Source: CAVPCZ01 sp963779225 (GTDB lineage Bacteria; Bacteroidota; Ignavibacteria; UBA10030; UBA6906). From it: a DNA stretch of 64,000 nt. The DNA lies in assembly GCA_963779225.1 (NCBI GenBank), contig CAVZWW010000001.1:310001-374000 (forward strand), given 5' to 3'. Shown piece after piece: positions 47,539 to 56,490 of the stretch. How positions within the stretch are numbered: the first letter of the stretch is position 1; each line of letters opens with the position of its first letter. A model generated the notes under the pieces. That model had not been told where the DNA came from. It was given only the letters and a program-made list of their open reading frames with translations, and ran no database searches. A program made the translations under genes and the position numbers.

Positions 47539-48426
47539 ATGAGCGCACGCATGAATATCCGCAAGATCCGTGAAGCCATCATTGAGAAGATGATCCTTGC
47601 CAGCGGCATCACCTCGATCGTGATCGTCGTGCTGATCTTTCTCTTCCTGCTCAAAGAGGGTCTGTCGACTTTTCTCACCGTGAATCCCCTGGACTTTCTC
47701 TTCGGTCAGTACTGGTATCCGATATCGGAACCGCCGCGATTCGGTATACTCCCGCTCATTCTTGGCTCCTTCCTGGTGACCCTGGGTGCGGCGGTCATTT
47801 CCATCCCCCTCGGGATTGCCAGCGCATTGTATATCGCGGAGATCGCTCCGTCCCGGACCAAAGAGTTGCTGAAGGCGGGGATTGAGCTGCTGGCAGCCAT
47901 TCCCTCCGTAGTCATAGGCTTCATCGGGATGGTCACGCTCGGGCCCTTCATCAAGGCTCTGTTCGGTTTGCCCACGGGGCTCACCGCGCTCACCGGTTCG
48001 ATCACCTTGGCCTTTATGGCAATGCCGACCATCGTGTCGATAGCCGAAGACGCCGTCACGGCGGTTCCGCGCCAGTATCGCGAAGCGGCGATTGCCATGG
48101 GGGCGACCAAATGGCAAACAACCTGGCGGATCGTTGCATACGCCGCGCGACCCGGCATGTTCGCAGCGGTCATGCTGGGGATCGGGCGCGTGATCGGCGA
48201 AACTATGGCCGTGATGATGCTCACCGGCAATGCCGCCCTTATTCCGCACAGCTTCCTTCAGCCGGTTCGCACCCTGACCGCGACCATTGCCGCCGAGATG
48301 GGGGAAAGCGTTCAGGGAGGGGACCATTATGCGGCTCTCTTCGCGATCGGCATCGTGCTCTTCGTGATTACGTTTGTTATCAACGGGGTCGCCGATCTCT
48401 ATCTCCACCGGACAGCACGAAAGTGA
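47539..48426 (+). CDS. pstC: Phosphate ABC transporter permease PstC
   Basis: A 295-residue inner-membrane permease with about six hydrophobic segments. It has the EAA-type coupling motif (YREAAIAMGATKWQTTWRIV, residues about 175-195) that contacts the PstB ATPase, plus the PstC LGAAVISIPLGIASALYIAEIA stretch. ATG 47539 is used; a second ATG lies four codons later. It begins 94 bases after pstS and ends 10 before pstA. Confidence 0.93.
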   Translation: MSARMNIRKIREAIIEKMILASGITSIVIVVLIFLFLLKEGLSTFLTVNPLDFLFGQYWYPISEPPRFGILPLILGSFLVTLGAAVISIPLGIASALYIAEIAPSRTKELLKAGIELLAAIPSVVIGFIGMVTLGPFIKALFGLPTGLTALTGSITLAFMAMPTIVSIAEDAVTAVPRQYREAAIAMGATKWQTTWRIVAYAARPGMFAAVMLGIGRVIGETMAVMMLTGNAALIPHSFLQPVRTLTATIAAEMGESVQGGDHYAALFAIGIVLFVITFVINGVADLYLHRTARK

Positions 48427-48436
48427 GGACCCGGGT

Positions 48437-49282
48437 ATGAACGTCCGACAGGAACAACGCATCGCTTTCGCTGCTCTCTTCGCGTGCACGCTGCTTGTGG
48501 TGCTCCCTGTGCTCATTGTGCTGGCGATCATCTTTGTCCGGGGGGTGGGCGCGCTCGATCTGGATTTTCTCCTCGGCATGCCCGAGCAGGGGATGAATGC
48601 CGGAGGGATTTTCCCCGCCATCCTGGGCACGCTCTACCTCGTGCTGGGGGCCGTCGCCTTTGCCGTGCCGCTGGGAGTCCTCTCCGCCATCTACCTCGTG
48701 GAGTACTCGTTCGACAACGCGATCAGCAGGTTGATCAAACTGGCCATCGTGAACCTTGCCGGGGTTCCATCCGTCGTCTACGGGCTCTTCGGCCTCGGCA
48801 TTTTTGTTATCTTCTTCGGCTTCGGGGTATCCATCCTCTCCGGGTCATTGACCCTCGGCATCATGATTCTCCCGGTCATTATCACGGCATCCCGTGAGGC
48901 GCTCGAAAGTGTACCCCGCTCGTTCCGGATGGTCAGTCTCTCCCTTGGTGCAAGCCGCTGGCAGACCATCCGCCATGCGGTGCTCCCCCATGCCCTGCCG
49001 GGCATCCTGACAGGAACGATCCTCGGTCTCGGCCGGGCCGCCGGTGAGACCGCCCCGATCCTGTTCACGGTTGCCGCTTTCTATCTTCCAAGACTGCCCT
49101 CGTCGGTCTTCGACCAGACCATGGCTCTGCCGTACCATTTGTATGTCATCTCGACCCAGGTCCCGGGCATACGCGAAGAAGTGCGGTACGGAACTGCGCT
49201 CGTCCTTCTCCTGCTGGTCCTCCTGCTGAACCTGGCGGCCATTATCCTCCGGTACCGGTTCCGGAAAAAGAAGAAGTGGTGA
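48437..49282 (+). CDS. pstA: Phosphate ABC transporter permease PstA
   Basis: A 281-residue permease with six hydrophobic segments. The coupling motif reads FRMVSLSLGASRWQTIRHAVLPHALPGILTGTILG, and GRAAGETAPILFTVAAF is the PstA family stretch. The tail ends in a basic run (RYRFRKKKKW). ATG 48437 follows the pstC stop by 10 bases, and pstB1 starts 4 bases after its stop. With PstC it forms the channel across the inner membrane. Confidence 0.94.
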   Translation: MNVRQEQRIAFAALFACTLLVVLPVLIVLAIIFVRGVGALDLDFLLGMPEQGMNAGGIFPAILGTLYLVLGAVAFAVPLGVLSAIYLVEYSFDNAISRLIKLAIVNLAGVPSVVYGLFGLGIFVIFFGFGVSILSGSLTLGIMILPVIITASREALESVPRSFRMVSLSLGASRWQTIRHAVLPHALPGILTGTILGLGRAAGETAPILFTVAAFYLPRLPSSVFDQTMALPYHLYVISTQVPGIREEVRYGTALVLLLLVLLLNLAAIILRYRFRKKKKW

Positions 49283-49286
49283 TCCG

Positions 49287-50036
49287 ATGCAGACACACAT
49301 CTCCATACACCGGCTGAATGTCTTTTACGGCGATACCTGTGTCTTGAAGGATCTCTCTCTGGATATCTGTCACAAAGAAATCTTCTCTATTATCGGCCCT
49401 GCGAACTCCGGCAAGAGTTCCTTCCTCCAATGTCTCAACCGGCTGAACGAGATGAATCCGACCTACCGGAAGGAGGGGACCATTCTGCTGGACGGCATCA
49501 ACATCGACCGGATGGACGTGGAGGATCTCCGGGCGAGGGTGGGGATCGTGTTCGCTCTGCCGTTCCCGCTTCCTATGACTATCGGGGAGAATATTACCTA
49601 CGGCCCGCGGATGCATGGCATCCGCAAGAAGGCAAAACTGGAGGAGATCGTTGAGCGGAGCCTCCGTGAGGCCTACCTCTGGGATGAGGTGAAGGACCGC
49701 CTGCACACGCCGGCAATGAACCTCTCGGGCGGTCAGCAACAACGACTCTGTATTGCCCGTGTGCTGGCCGGCAACCCCGAGATGATCCTCTTTGATGAGC
49801 CGACATCGGGTCTTGACCCGATTTCGACCGCACGGGTGGAGGAGACGATGGTCGTGTTGCGCGAGCGGTACACCGTCGTGCTGGTGACCAACAACGTTGC
49901 ACAGGCTGCGCGCGTGGGAACCCGAACGGCGTTCTTCCTGATGGGCGAGATGGTTGAAGTGGATGAAACAAAGAAGATTTTCACCGCGCCGTCGGATGCG
50001 CGCACGGACGAATACGTCACCGGGAAGTTCGGGTAG
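49287..50036 (+). CDS. Phosphate ABC transporter ATP-binding protein PstB1, Q-loop and switch His lost
   Basis: A 249-residue PstB homologue. Walker A is GPANSGKSS (37-45), signature LSGGQ (146-150) is intact, and Walker B with catalytic Glu is MILFDEPTSGLD (Glu171). Two key residues are replaced: the Q-loop, normally VGMVFQKPNPFP, reads VGIVFALPFPLP with Ala90 for Gln; and the switch region, normally VTHNMQQAARV, reads VTNNVAQAARV with Asn202 for His. These normally position water and couple to the permease, so ATP bound at this subunit's own Walker A should be hydrolysed poorly. Because the neighbour PstB2 has the opposite defect, I infer it works only as half of a heterodimer. The gene starts 4 bases after pstA. 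Confidence 0.92.
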   Translation: MQTHISIHRLNVFYGDTCVLKDLSLDICHKEIFSIIGPANSGKSSFLQCLNRLNEMNPTYRKEGTILLDGINIDRMDVEDLRARVGIVFALPFPLPMTIGENITYGPRMHGIRKKAKLEEIVERSLREAYLWDEVKDRLHTPAMNLSGGQQQRLCIARVLAGNPEMILFDEPTSGLDPISTARVEETMVVLRERYTVVLVTNNVAQAARVGTRTAFFLMGEMVEVDETKKIFTAPSDARTDEYVTGKFG

Positions 50037-50039
50037 AAC

Positions 50040-50798
50040 ATGACTGAATCCATTATTGCCACACAACGACTCAATCTGTTCTACGGGGATTTTCACGCGC
50101 TCATCGATGTCGACATGCAGATCGAAGAGCGGAAGATCACCGCACTGATCGGTCCATCGGGATGCGGCAAATCGACGCTCGTGCGGGTTTTTAACCGCAT
50201 GAATGACCTGATAGAGGGAGTGCGCGTAACCGGCGATGTCCGGGTCCGGGGGGAAAATATCTATTCACCCACCGCCGACCTGATTGCGCTCCGAAAGCGC
50301 GTGGGCATGGTGTTCCAGCGACCCAACCCGTTCCCTCTCTCGATTGCGGAGAACATCACTTTCGGACTGGAAATTCACCGCAGTCGTCCGAAACATGAAT
50401 TCGCAGAAGTGGTCGAAGAAGCTCTCAGCAACGTCCTGCTCTGGAATGACCTGAAGGATCGCCTGAAGGGTTCCGCGCTCGGGTTGTCACTGGAACAGCA
50501 ACAACGGCTCTGTATCGCACGCGTGTTGACCATGCGGCCGGAAATCATCCTGATGGATGAACCCTGTTCGGCACTCGATCCGATTGCCACGCTGCGGATC
50601 GAAGAGCTGATGCGGGAGCTGAAAAAGCAGTATACCATTGTGATCGTCACTCACAATATGCAGCAGGCGGCGCGCGTGAGCGACTATACGGCATTCCTGT
50701 ACCTCGGCGAGGTCGTTGAGTTCGGGGAAACAAAACGGATTTTCACCGCCCCGCAGGAACAACGGACAGAAGAATATATCACGGGCAGGTTCGGCTGA
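50040..50798 (+). CDS. Phosphate ABC transporter ATP-binding protein PstB2, degenerate signature motif
   Basis: A 252-residue PstB homologue beginning 3 bases after pstB1. Walker A GPSGCGKST (38-46), Q-loop Gln93 (GMVFQRPNPFPLS), Walker B MDEPCSALD (Glu174) and switch His205 (VTHNMQQAARV) are all canonical. The signature is not: instead of LSGGQ it reads LSLEQ (149-153), with the two glycines that contact the gamma phosphate replaced by Leu and Glu. Thus its own Walker site, completed by PstB1's LSGGQ, should be fully active, while its LSLEQ would cap PstB1's weak site. It has about half its residues in common with PstB1 by eye, so the pair arose by duplication. Confidence 0.93.
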   Translation: MTESIIATQRLNLFYGDFHALIDVDMQIEERKITALIGPSGCGKSTLVRVFNRMNDLIEGVRVTGDVRVRGENIYSPTADLIALRKRVGMVFQRPNPFPLSIAENITFGLEIHRSRPKHEFAEVVEEALSNVLLWNDLKDRLKGSALGLSLEQQQRLCIARVLTMRPEIILMDEPCSALDPIATLRIEELMRELKKQYTIVIVTHNMQQAARVSDYTAFLYLGEVVEFGETKRIFTAPQEQRTEEYITGRFG

Positions 50799-50833
50799 AG
50801 CCGGCCGGAAACATCCACAATCGGGGTGGCACC

Positions 50834-51517
50834 ATGGAACGTCATTTTGAGCGCGAACTCGAAAGCCTGAAGACCATGCTTATGAAGATGGCGAGCCTGG
50901 CAGAGGAGAATTTTGTCAATGCCATGCGGTCGCTTGTTGATAAAAATGTGCCGCTGGCCGAACGCGTCATGGAGGCCGACAACCGTGTGGACTCGCTGGA
51001 GCTGGAGATCGACAACGCCATCGTGGACATTCTCGCCCTGCAGAAACCTGTCGCCAGCGACCTCCGGTTTATTATCGCCGCACAGAAAATCAACAACGAC
51101 CTGGAACGGATCAGCGACCACGCCATCAATATTGCCCAGTCCGCCAAAACCCTGACGGAGTCAGGCAAGGTGACAACCACACTCGAAATCCCCGCGATGG
51201 CGGACATAACGAAGACCATGCTCCGTGACGCGCTGGATGCATTTCTCCATCTGGATCCGGCACAGGCCCGGCGGGTGTGCGCCACGGACGACCAGATCGA
51301 CGATTTGAACCGGTCGAACGCGCGACAGGTTATCGGATTGATTCAGGGGAATCAGGTGCCCGTGGAAGAGGGACTCGATCTGATCCGGGTCAGTCGTAAC
51401 CTTGAGCGGGTGGCGGATCTGACCACCAATATTGCGGAAGAGGTGGTGTTCCTGACCCAGGCACGCGTGTTGAAGCATCATGCGGATGAAGCTCGGCCCG
51501 AACAGCCCCGCCGGTAA
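50834..51517 (+). CDS. phoU: Phosphate signalling regulator PhoU
   Basis: A 227-residue helical protein built of two PhoU repeats of three helices. Metal-binding E/DxxxD motifs include ADNRVDSLELEIDNAIVDI in repeat 1 and DDQIDDLNRSNARQVI in repeat 2, and NDLERISDHAINIAQ and NLERVADLTTNIAEEVVFL are the conserved third-helix ends. It modulates Pst transport and PhoR signalling. It begins 35 bases after pstB2, the usual last gene of the operon. No phoB/phoR pair lies in the window. Confidence 0.94.
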   Translation: MERHFERELESLKTMLMKMASLAEENFVNAMRSLVDKNVPLAERVMEADNRVDSLELEIDNAIVDILALQKPVASDLRFIIAAQKINNDLERISDHAINIAQSAKTLTESGKVTTTLEIPAMADITKTMLRDALDAFLHLDPAQARRVCATDDQIDDLNRSNARQVIGLIQGNQVPVEEGLDLIRVSRNLERVADLTTNIAEEVVFLTQARVLKHHADEARPEQPRR

Positions 51518-51546
51518 CTCCTGCGCCGATCCTTCATCGGAAAACG

Positions 51547-51577
51547 CCGCCTCACGGTGTAGTACACAGTGAGGCGG
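51547..51577. other. Hairpin between phoU and the DprA-like gene
   Basis: A 9-bp perfect stem (CCGCCTCAC 51547-51555 with GTGAGGCGG 51569-51577) with a 13-base loop lies just upstream of the next start codon. There is no T run on the plus strand, so it may be a weak attenuator or simply a spacer structure. Confidence 0.35.
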
Positions 51578-51581
51578 TCCC

Positions 51582-52325
51582 GTGTCAGAACCCTCCATAC
51601 GCCGGCCAGTGCCCGCTCTGCCCCCCGCTCTCCGCATACTCCGGACGGGAGATTCCGGCTTTCCTGCCGGTGCCGCACTGTGGCATGCATGGTGCGAGGG
51701 GGAGGGATTGTTCGAATATCCTCCGGCGGTGTCATCCCTGGGAACGTCTACGCCTCTTATGAGGCCCACTCTGGGGTTGTTGTGCTCCGGACATTGCCCC
51801 GGAGCCCGTGTACTCGAAACGTATGCTCTTGTCCGGAGATGGTCCATCGATGGTCCGACCATTGTTGGAGGATTCCATTCGCCCATGGAGAAGACCTGTT
51901 TTGAAGCACTTCTCCTCCGCCGGGTCCCGGTGGTGTATTGTCCCGGCAGACGGCTAACCGGCCGCGGCCTCCCTCTTTCTTGGAAACAGGCCATTGCCGA
52001 CCAGCGCCTTCTTCTTCTCTCCCCCTTTGCACAAAATCAGCGACGGGTGGATCGCATGCTGGCCCACCGGCGTAACCTCTTCGTTGCGGCGATCGCCGAT
52101 CAGCTGTTCATCCCGTACGCGCGTCATGGGGGAGACGTTGCGTCCCTCGCACGCCTGGCCATTGCGCACGGGAAACGGGTGTTCACATTTCGTGCCCCGG
52201 AGAACGATGAGCTGATACGCAGCGGAGCGGAGGGAAGAACGCTGGCGGAATTGTTGACGTGCATGTCCCCGGGGGAAGGGTGTCGTTTCCGGGAAGGGGA
52301 ACCGGCCGGGGAGTCAATGACATAG
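51582..52325 (+). CDS. DprA/SMF-like Rossmann-fold protein
   Basis: A 247-residue protein. The visible signs are LGLLCSGHCPGARVLETYALVRRW, TIVGGFHSPMEKTCFEALLLRRVPVVYCPGR, RRNLFVAAIADQLFIPYARHGGDVASLARLAIAHGKRVFTF and PENDELIRSGA, the pattern of the DprA-like/SMF Rossmann fold that binds nucleotides or single-stranded DNA. It lacks the N-terminal SAM-like domain of full DprA. Such short forms are annotated as DNA-processing or predicted nucleotide-binding proteins; the substrate is not known. The start is GTG 51582. It follows phoU by 64 bases and a hairpin, so it may belong to the pst transcript. Confidence 0.65.
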   Translation: MSEPSIRRPVPALPPALRILRTGDSGFPAGAALWHAWCEGEGLFEYPPAVSSLGTSTPLMRPTLGLLCSGHCPGARVLETYALVRRWSIDGPTIVGGFHSPMEKTCFEALLLRRVPVVYCPGRRLTGRGLPLSWKQAIADQRLLLLSPFAQNQRRVDRMLAHRRNLFVAAIADQLFIPYARHGGDVASLARLAIAHGKRVFTFRAPENDELIRSGAEGRTLAELLTCMSPGEGCRFREGEPAGESMT

Positions 52326-52405
52326 GAACGGATGACATCGGAACGAATGAAATGTGAGCAGGTGGTACAGGAGCAGACCCGGTGACCTGCGGCATAAAAG
52401 GCAAA

Positions 52406-52442
52406 AGAGCATGACTGCTCCTGTTGCTCGCAGTCATGCTCT
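52406..52442 (-). terminator. Terminator after clpC
   Basis: A perfect 13-bp stem (52406-52418 with 52430-52442) and 11-base loop. Read on the minus strand it is followed by TTTTGCCTTTTA, so it should end the clpC transcript. It lies about 65 bases beyond the clpC stop. Confidence 0.7.
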
Positions 52443-52461
52443 CCGCACTGCCTTCCCCCCG

Positions 52462-52524
52462 GCCTCAGTTGACGTCGGCGGGTTTTTCCGTCCTGTTCTC
52501 TCCCGCCTCAGTTGACGTCGGCGG
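52462..52524. repeat. Short tandem duplication of the clpC 3' end
   Basis: Twenty bases around the clpC stop (52505-52524, coding for the final ADVN and stop) recur exactly at 52462-52481, an offset of 43 bases. The first copy lies beyond the stop and in a different frame, so it does not change the protein. Confidence 0.7.
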
Positions 52525-55008
52525 ACTTTTCCTCTTCCTCCACATCCCCGTCATTCTTTTCGGTCAATGCGCTTATGAAGCGGAGATCGCCGGTCTTCTT
52601 GTTCACCTTGACCCGCACGATTGATCCCTCGGGGTACTTGCCTTTCAGGAGTTCCTCCGCGATCGGGTCTTCGAGATATTTCTGGATTGCCCGCCGCAGG
52701 GGGCGCGCGCCGTACGCCGGGTCGAATCCCCGTTCGGCCAGGAATTCGCGCGCCTGCTTGGTGAGCTCCAGGGTAATGCCCTGAGCGGAAATCCGCTTGG
52801 AGAGCTCCCGCACCTGGATTCCGACGATCTCCAGCAGGTCAGGCCGCTCGAGCGAGTGGAAAATAATCGTGTCATCGATTCGGTTGAGGAATTCGGGGTT
52901 GAAGACCCTTTTCAGGGCTTCCTCGATGGTCGATTTCATCGCTCCGTATTCGTCTTTCACGCTCTGAGTCCCAAACCCGATTCCGCCGGTCCGTTTCAGA
53001 TCGCGTGTGCCGATATTCGATGTCATAATCAGGATCGTGTTCTTGAAGTCGACCCTGCGGCCGAGGCTGTCCGTCAGGATGCCGTCATCCAGCACCTGGA
53101 GCAGGATGTTGAAGACATCGGGATGTGCCTTCTCGATTTCGTCCAGCAGCACGACAGAATACGGTTTTCGGCGTACCTTCTCTGTGAGCTGGCCTCCCTC
53201 CTCATACCCGACGTATCCGGGAGGTGCGCCGACCAGGCGGGAGACGCTGAATTTCTCCATGTATTCGCTCATGTCGATGCGAATGAGCGCGTCCTCCGTG
53301 TCGAACAGGTACCGCGCCAGGGCCTTGGCCAGCTCGGTTTTGCCGACACCGGTCGGGCCGAGGAAGATGAAGGACCCGATGGGCCGCCTGGGGTCTTTCA
53401 GTCCGGCCCGCGTCCGACGGATGGCCCTGGTGAGTTTTTCAATGGCTTCGTTCTGCCCGACCACCTGATCCTTGAGAACCTGCTCCATCTTGAGGAGCTT
53501 GGCGGATTCCGATTCAGCGACCTTGTTGACCGGAATGCCGGTCATCATGGCCACCACGTCAGCCATGTGATCTTCGGTCACGTCGTGCACCGTGTCCTGT
53601 GCCTTCAGCTCCCATTCGCGCTTGGCGATCTCCAGGTCGCTCAGGAACTTCTTTTCCAGATCGCGCAGCCGTGCCGCTTCTTCGAAATTCTGGGTCTTGA
53701 CAACCTGATTCTTGGATTGTTTGATCTTCTCGATCTCACCTTCAAGGTCCAGAATCTCTTTCGGAACGTGGATATTGGCAAGGTGGACGCGCGAGCCCGC
53801 TTCGTCCAGCACATCGATGGCCTTGTCCGGCAGGTATCGGTCGGTGATGTAGCGGTCGCTCAGCTTTACAGCCGCATCCACGGCCTTGTCGGTGTACCGG
53901 ACCCCGTGGTGTTCTTCATACTTGTGTTTGATATTCCTGAGGATCTGAATGGTCTCCTCCACCGATGTGGGGTCGACCATGATCTTCTGGAATCGACGGT
54001 CGAGTGCCCCGTCCTTTTCGATGTACTGGCGGTATTCGTCCAGGGTCGTGGCACCGATACACTGGAGTTCGCCGCGGGAGAGGGCGGGCTTGAACATGTT
54101 TGAAGCGTCGAGGGAACCGGAGGCGCCGCCGGCACCGACGATGGTATGCAGTTCGTCGATGAAGAGGATAACGTCTTTCGCCTTTTCCAGTTCGTTCATC
54201 ACCGCCTTCATCCGCTCCTCGAACTGACCGCGGTACTTCGTGCCGGCTACCAGAGCGGCAAGGTCGAGGGTTACCACGCGCTTTCCGTGCAGGACGCGGG
54301 AGACCTTCTTCTGGACGATGCGCATTGCCAGGCCCTCGGCAATCGCCGTCTTGCCGACGCCCGGTTCGCCGATAAGCACGGGGTTGTTCTTCTTGCGGCG
54401 GCTCAGGACCTGGGCCACACGTTCGATTTCCTTTTCGCGGCCGACGATCGGGTCCAGTTTGTCTTCTACGGCCAGTTTTGTCAGGTCGTGTCCGAAATTG
54501 TCCAGGACCGGAGTCTTGGATTTTTCGGGTTTCTTTTCCGGGGAAGGCTGATGCTGGGGCTGAGGACGGTTTTCCACTGATGATGTTGTCCAGTTCTGCC
54601 CGCACCACGTCATAATGAATGTTGAACTGGTGGAGGATTTGTGCCGCAATGTTGTCATCGTCGCGGAGCAGCGAGAGGAGAAGGTGTTCCGTGCCGATGA
54701 CATCCGACTTGTACAGTTTCGCCTCGAGATAGGTGATCTTCAGGACCTTTTCGGCCTGTTTTGTGAGCGGGATATTGCCGATGGTCAGCGTTCCACCGGA
54801 AGTCCGGACCGTGTCTTCTATGGCCTTCTTCAACTTGATAAAGATCCACACCCAGGTTCCTGAGGATCTTGACCGCGATGCCCTCCCCTTCTCTGATCAC
54901 GCCGAGCAACAGATGCTCGGTGCCGATGTAGTCATGACCAAGGCGGAGTGCTTCCTCACGGCTCAGCCGGATCACATCCTGCACTCTGTTTGAAAAATTG
55001 CCTTCCAT
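52508..55008 (-). CDS. clpC: AAA+ protease regulatory ATPase ClpC, two frame breaks
   Basis: Unfoldase that feeds ClpP. From ATG 55008: Clp N-domain repeats (FSNRVQDVIRLSREEALRLGHDYIGTEHLLLG, then TKQAEKVLKITYLEAKLY with IGTEHLLLSLL), AAA1 with GEPGVGKT, a UVR-like linker (QNFEEAARLRDLEKKFLSDLE), AAA2 with GPTGVGKTELAKALA, and the PGYVGYEEGGQLTEKVRRKP loop. The C-terminal D2 ends in an acidic tail (EKNDGDVEEEEKSADVN). The frame changes near 54840 (one extra G: CAAGTTG to CAATTG gives DLYQLKKAIEDTV) and near 54568 (one A too many in GGAAAACC gives SGNRPQPQHQPS). The rejoined length is about 833 residues, normal. The AAA domains are uninterrupted, so this is probably an intact gene with sequence errors. 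Confidence 0.92.
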
Positions 55009-55241
55009 TCGCGTTCCTGTCTGTGTGGGTCGAAGGTGACTCTCACCGTCTGCTATATCAAACACTGCATTCCATGGACATGGTTCCTTCTTCCAGGTCC
55101 GGACAAAGCGCAAGGAATATAACCAAATCAGCCAGGTAAGTCAATCCCTCCAAAAACCGGTCAAAAAGAGGTTGCATCTGACCCCGTTTTAGCGTTTTTT
55201 GGGTCACACCTGTCGGGAAACATACTGAAGGAGTGAGAGGG

Positions 55242-55460
55242 ATGCCGATTTACGATTACCAATGCGGTGAATGCGGGAAAATATACGATATCTTCCACAA
55301 AGTGCGCGAGGTCCGCGAAGACATCCTGTGCCCTTCGTGCGGTTCCGCGAAACACACCAGGTTACTTTCCGCCCCGAGCATCAGTATGGGGAGTCAGCCG
55401 GAGGCACCGCCATGCGCGACAGGCGGTTGCTGCCCGGGTGGTTCGTGCGGACTGAATTAG
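55242..55460 (+). CDS. FmdB-family zinc-ribbon protein
   Basis: A 72-residue protein starting MPIYDYQCGECGKIYDIFHKV with a second pair CPSCGSAKHTRLLS, so two CxxC motifs form one zinc ribbon. The tail has a glycine/cysteine-rich ATGGCCPGGSCG end, common in this family. It is small and cytoplasmic, and is annotated as a putative regulator (FmdB). ATG 55242 with AAGGAG upstream is chosen over the GTG at 55233. It stands alone between divergent clpC and the converging ubiA-like gene. Confidence 0.88.
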   Translation: MPIYDYQCGECGKIYDIFHKVREVREDILCPSCGSAKHTRLLSAPSISMGSQPEAPPCATGGCCPGGSCGLN

Positions 55461-55466
55461 CCCCTG

Positions 55467-56378
55467 CTACCTTGCGAGCCAGGGTATTTCACCTCCGAAG
55501 TAGATCAGCACCACACACGCGGCAATCCAGAGGGCTGCGTTGGCGATGATCGGAAGGTCGGACGACACCGTCGAGGTCGGATTTTCGACCGATTCTGTGT
55601 GAATCAGGTGGAGATAGCGGAACACGCCGTAGATGACGAAGACCGTTGTATAGATCAACTTGTCAGTCCCGAAAACTTCAATGGTACGGGGTGCGACGGT
55701 GTACATCGCGTAGGATATCACCGTGCCAGCAGCGGTGATGGTGAGGATCTGGTCGATGAGCTCCACCCGGTAGTGTTGCAGGACTTTGCGCTCGGAGACA
55801 GCGCCGGCGTTCTTCACTGCCACAAGTTCCCCCCGCCGTTTTGCAAATCCAAGAAAAAGAGAAATGAAGAGCGAGCAGATTACGATCCAGCTCGACACGA
55901 TGACCTCGATCGCATATGCGCCCCCCAGGACCCGTAACATGAATCCTGCGGCAATAATGAACACGTCCAGCAGAAAGACTTCCTTCAGTTTCAGCGTATA
56001 GGCGAGGTTCATCACGAAGTACAGGACGATGATCGTGGCAAAGCCCCTGTTCATTCCCCAGAGCAGGAGGGTGTCGGCGGCAATCAGGGTACCAAGGAGA
56101 ATAAGGGCCTGTGTGGTGGTCATCGTGCCGGCTGCGAGGGGGCGGTGGCGTTTCTCCGGGTGGGTCCGGTCGGCCTCGGCGTCAAACATGTCATTGATGA
56201 CATACACAACGCTTGCCGTCAGGCAGAAAGCGGCGAACGCCTGCAGGGTGACAAGGAAGGGGCCTGCAAGGAAAAGCTCCCTGGCAAAAATCAAAGGGGC
56301 AAAGACAAATAGATTCTTGATCCAGTGTTTCGGCCGAATCAGTCTGAAGGCAGACGTCGCAAACGCGCGTGTACTCAT
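55467..56378 (-). CDS. UbiA-type prenyltransferase (decaprenyl-phosphate phosphoribosyltransferase-like)
   Basis: A 303-residue polytopic membrane enzyme with around nine hydrophobic segments. RPKHWIKNLFVFAPLIFA, VVYVINDMFDAEADRTHPEKRHRPLAAG (the NDxxDxxxD Mg-binding motif) and YTLKLKEVFLLDVFIIAAGFMLRVLGGAYA (second region) are close to the Rv3806c/DPPR synthase group, which moves phosphoribose to polyprenyl phosphate for arabinan precursors. In other bacteria the group has unknown roles. ATG 56378 has AAAGGAG upstream. Its stop meets that of fmdB with 6 bases between. The exact acceptor is not decided by sequence. Confidence 0.83.
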   Translation of the reverse strand: MSTRAFATSAFRLIRPKHWIKNLFVFAPLIFARELFLAGPFLVTLQAFAAFCLTASVVYVINDMFDAEADRTHPEKRHRPLAAGTMTTTQALILLGTLIAADTLLLWGMNRGFATIIVLYFVMNLAYTLKLKEVFLLDVFIIAAGFMLRVLGGAYAIEVIVSSWIVICSLFISLFLGFAKRRGELVAVKNAGAVSERKVLQHYRVELIDQILTITAAGTVISYAMYTVAPRTIEVFGTDKLIYTTVFVIYGVFRYLHLIHTESVENPTSTVSSDLPIIANAALWIAACVVLIYFGGEIPWLAR

Positions 56379-56490
56379 GGGCTCTCCTTTAACCGGGTGT
56401 AATGTCTCGAAACTCCGGAAGAATATCAAGATGTTCGTGCGGTTTGACCGTCCCCCTCTTTTTTTGTACCATAGACAAAGTGGAGGAACC

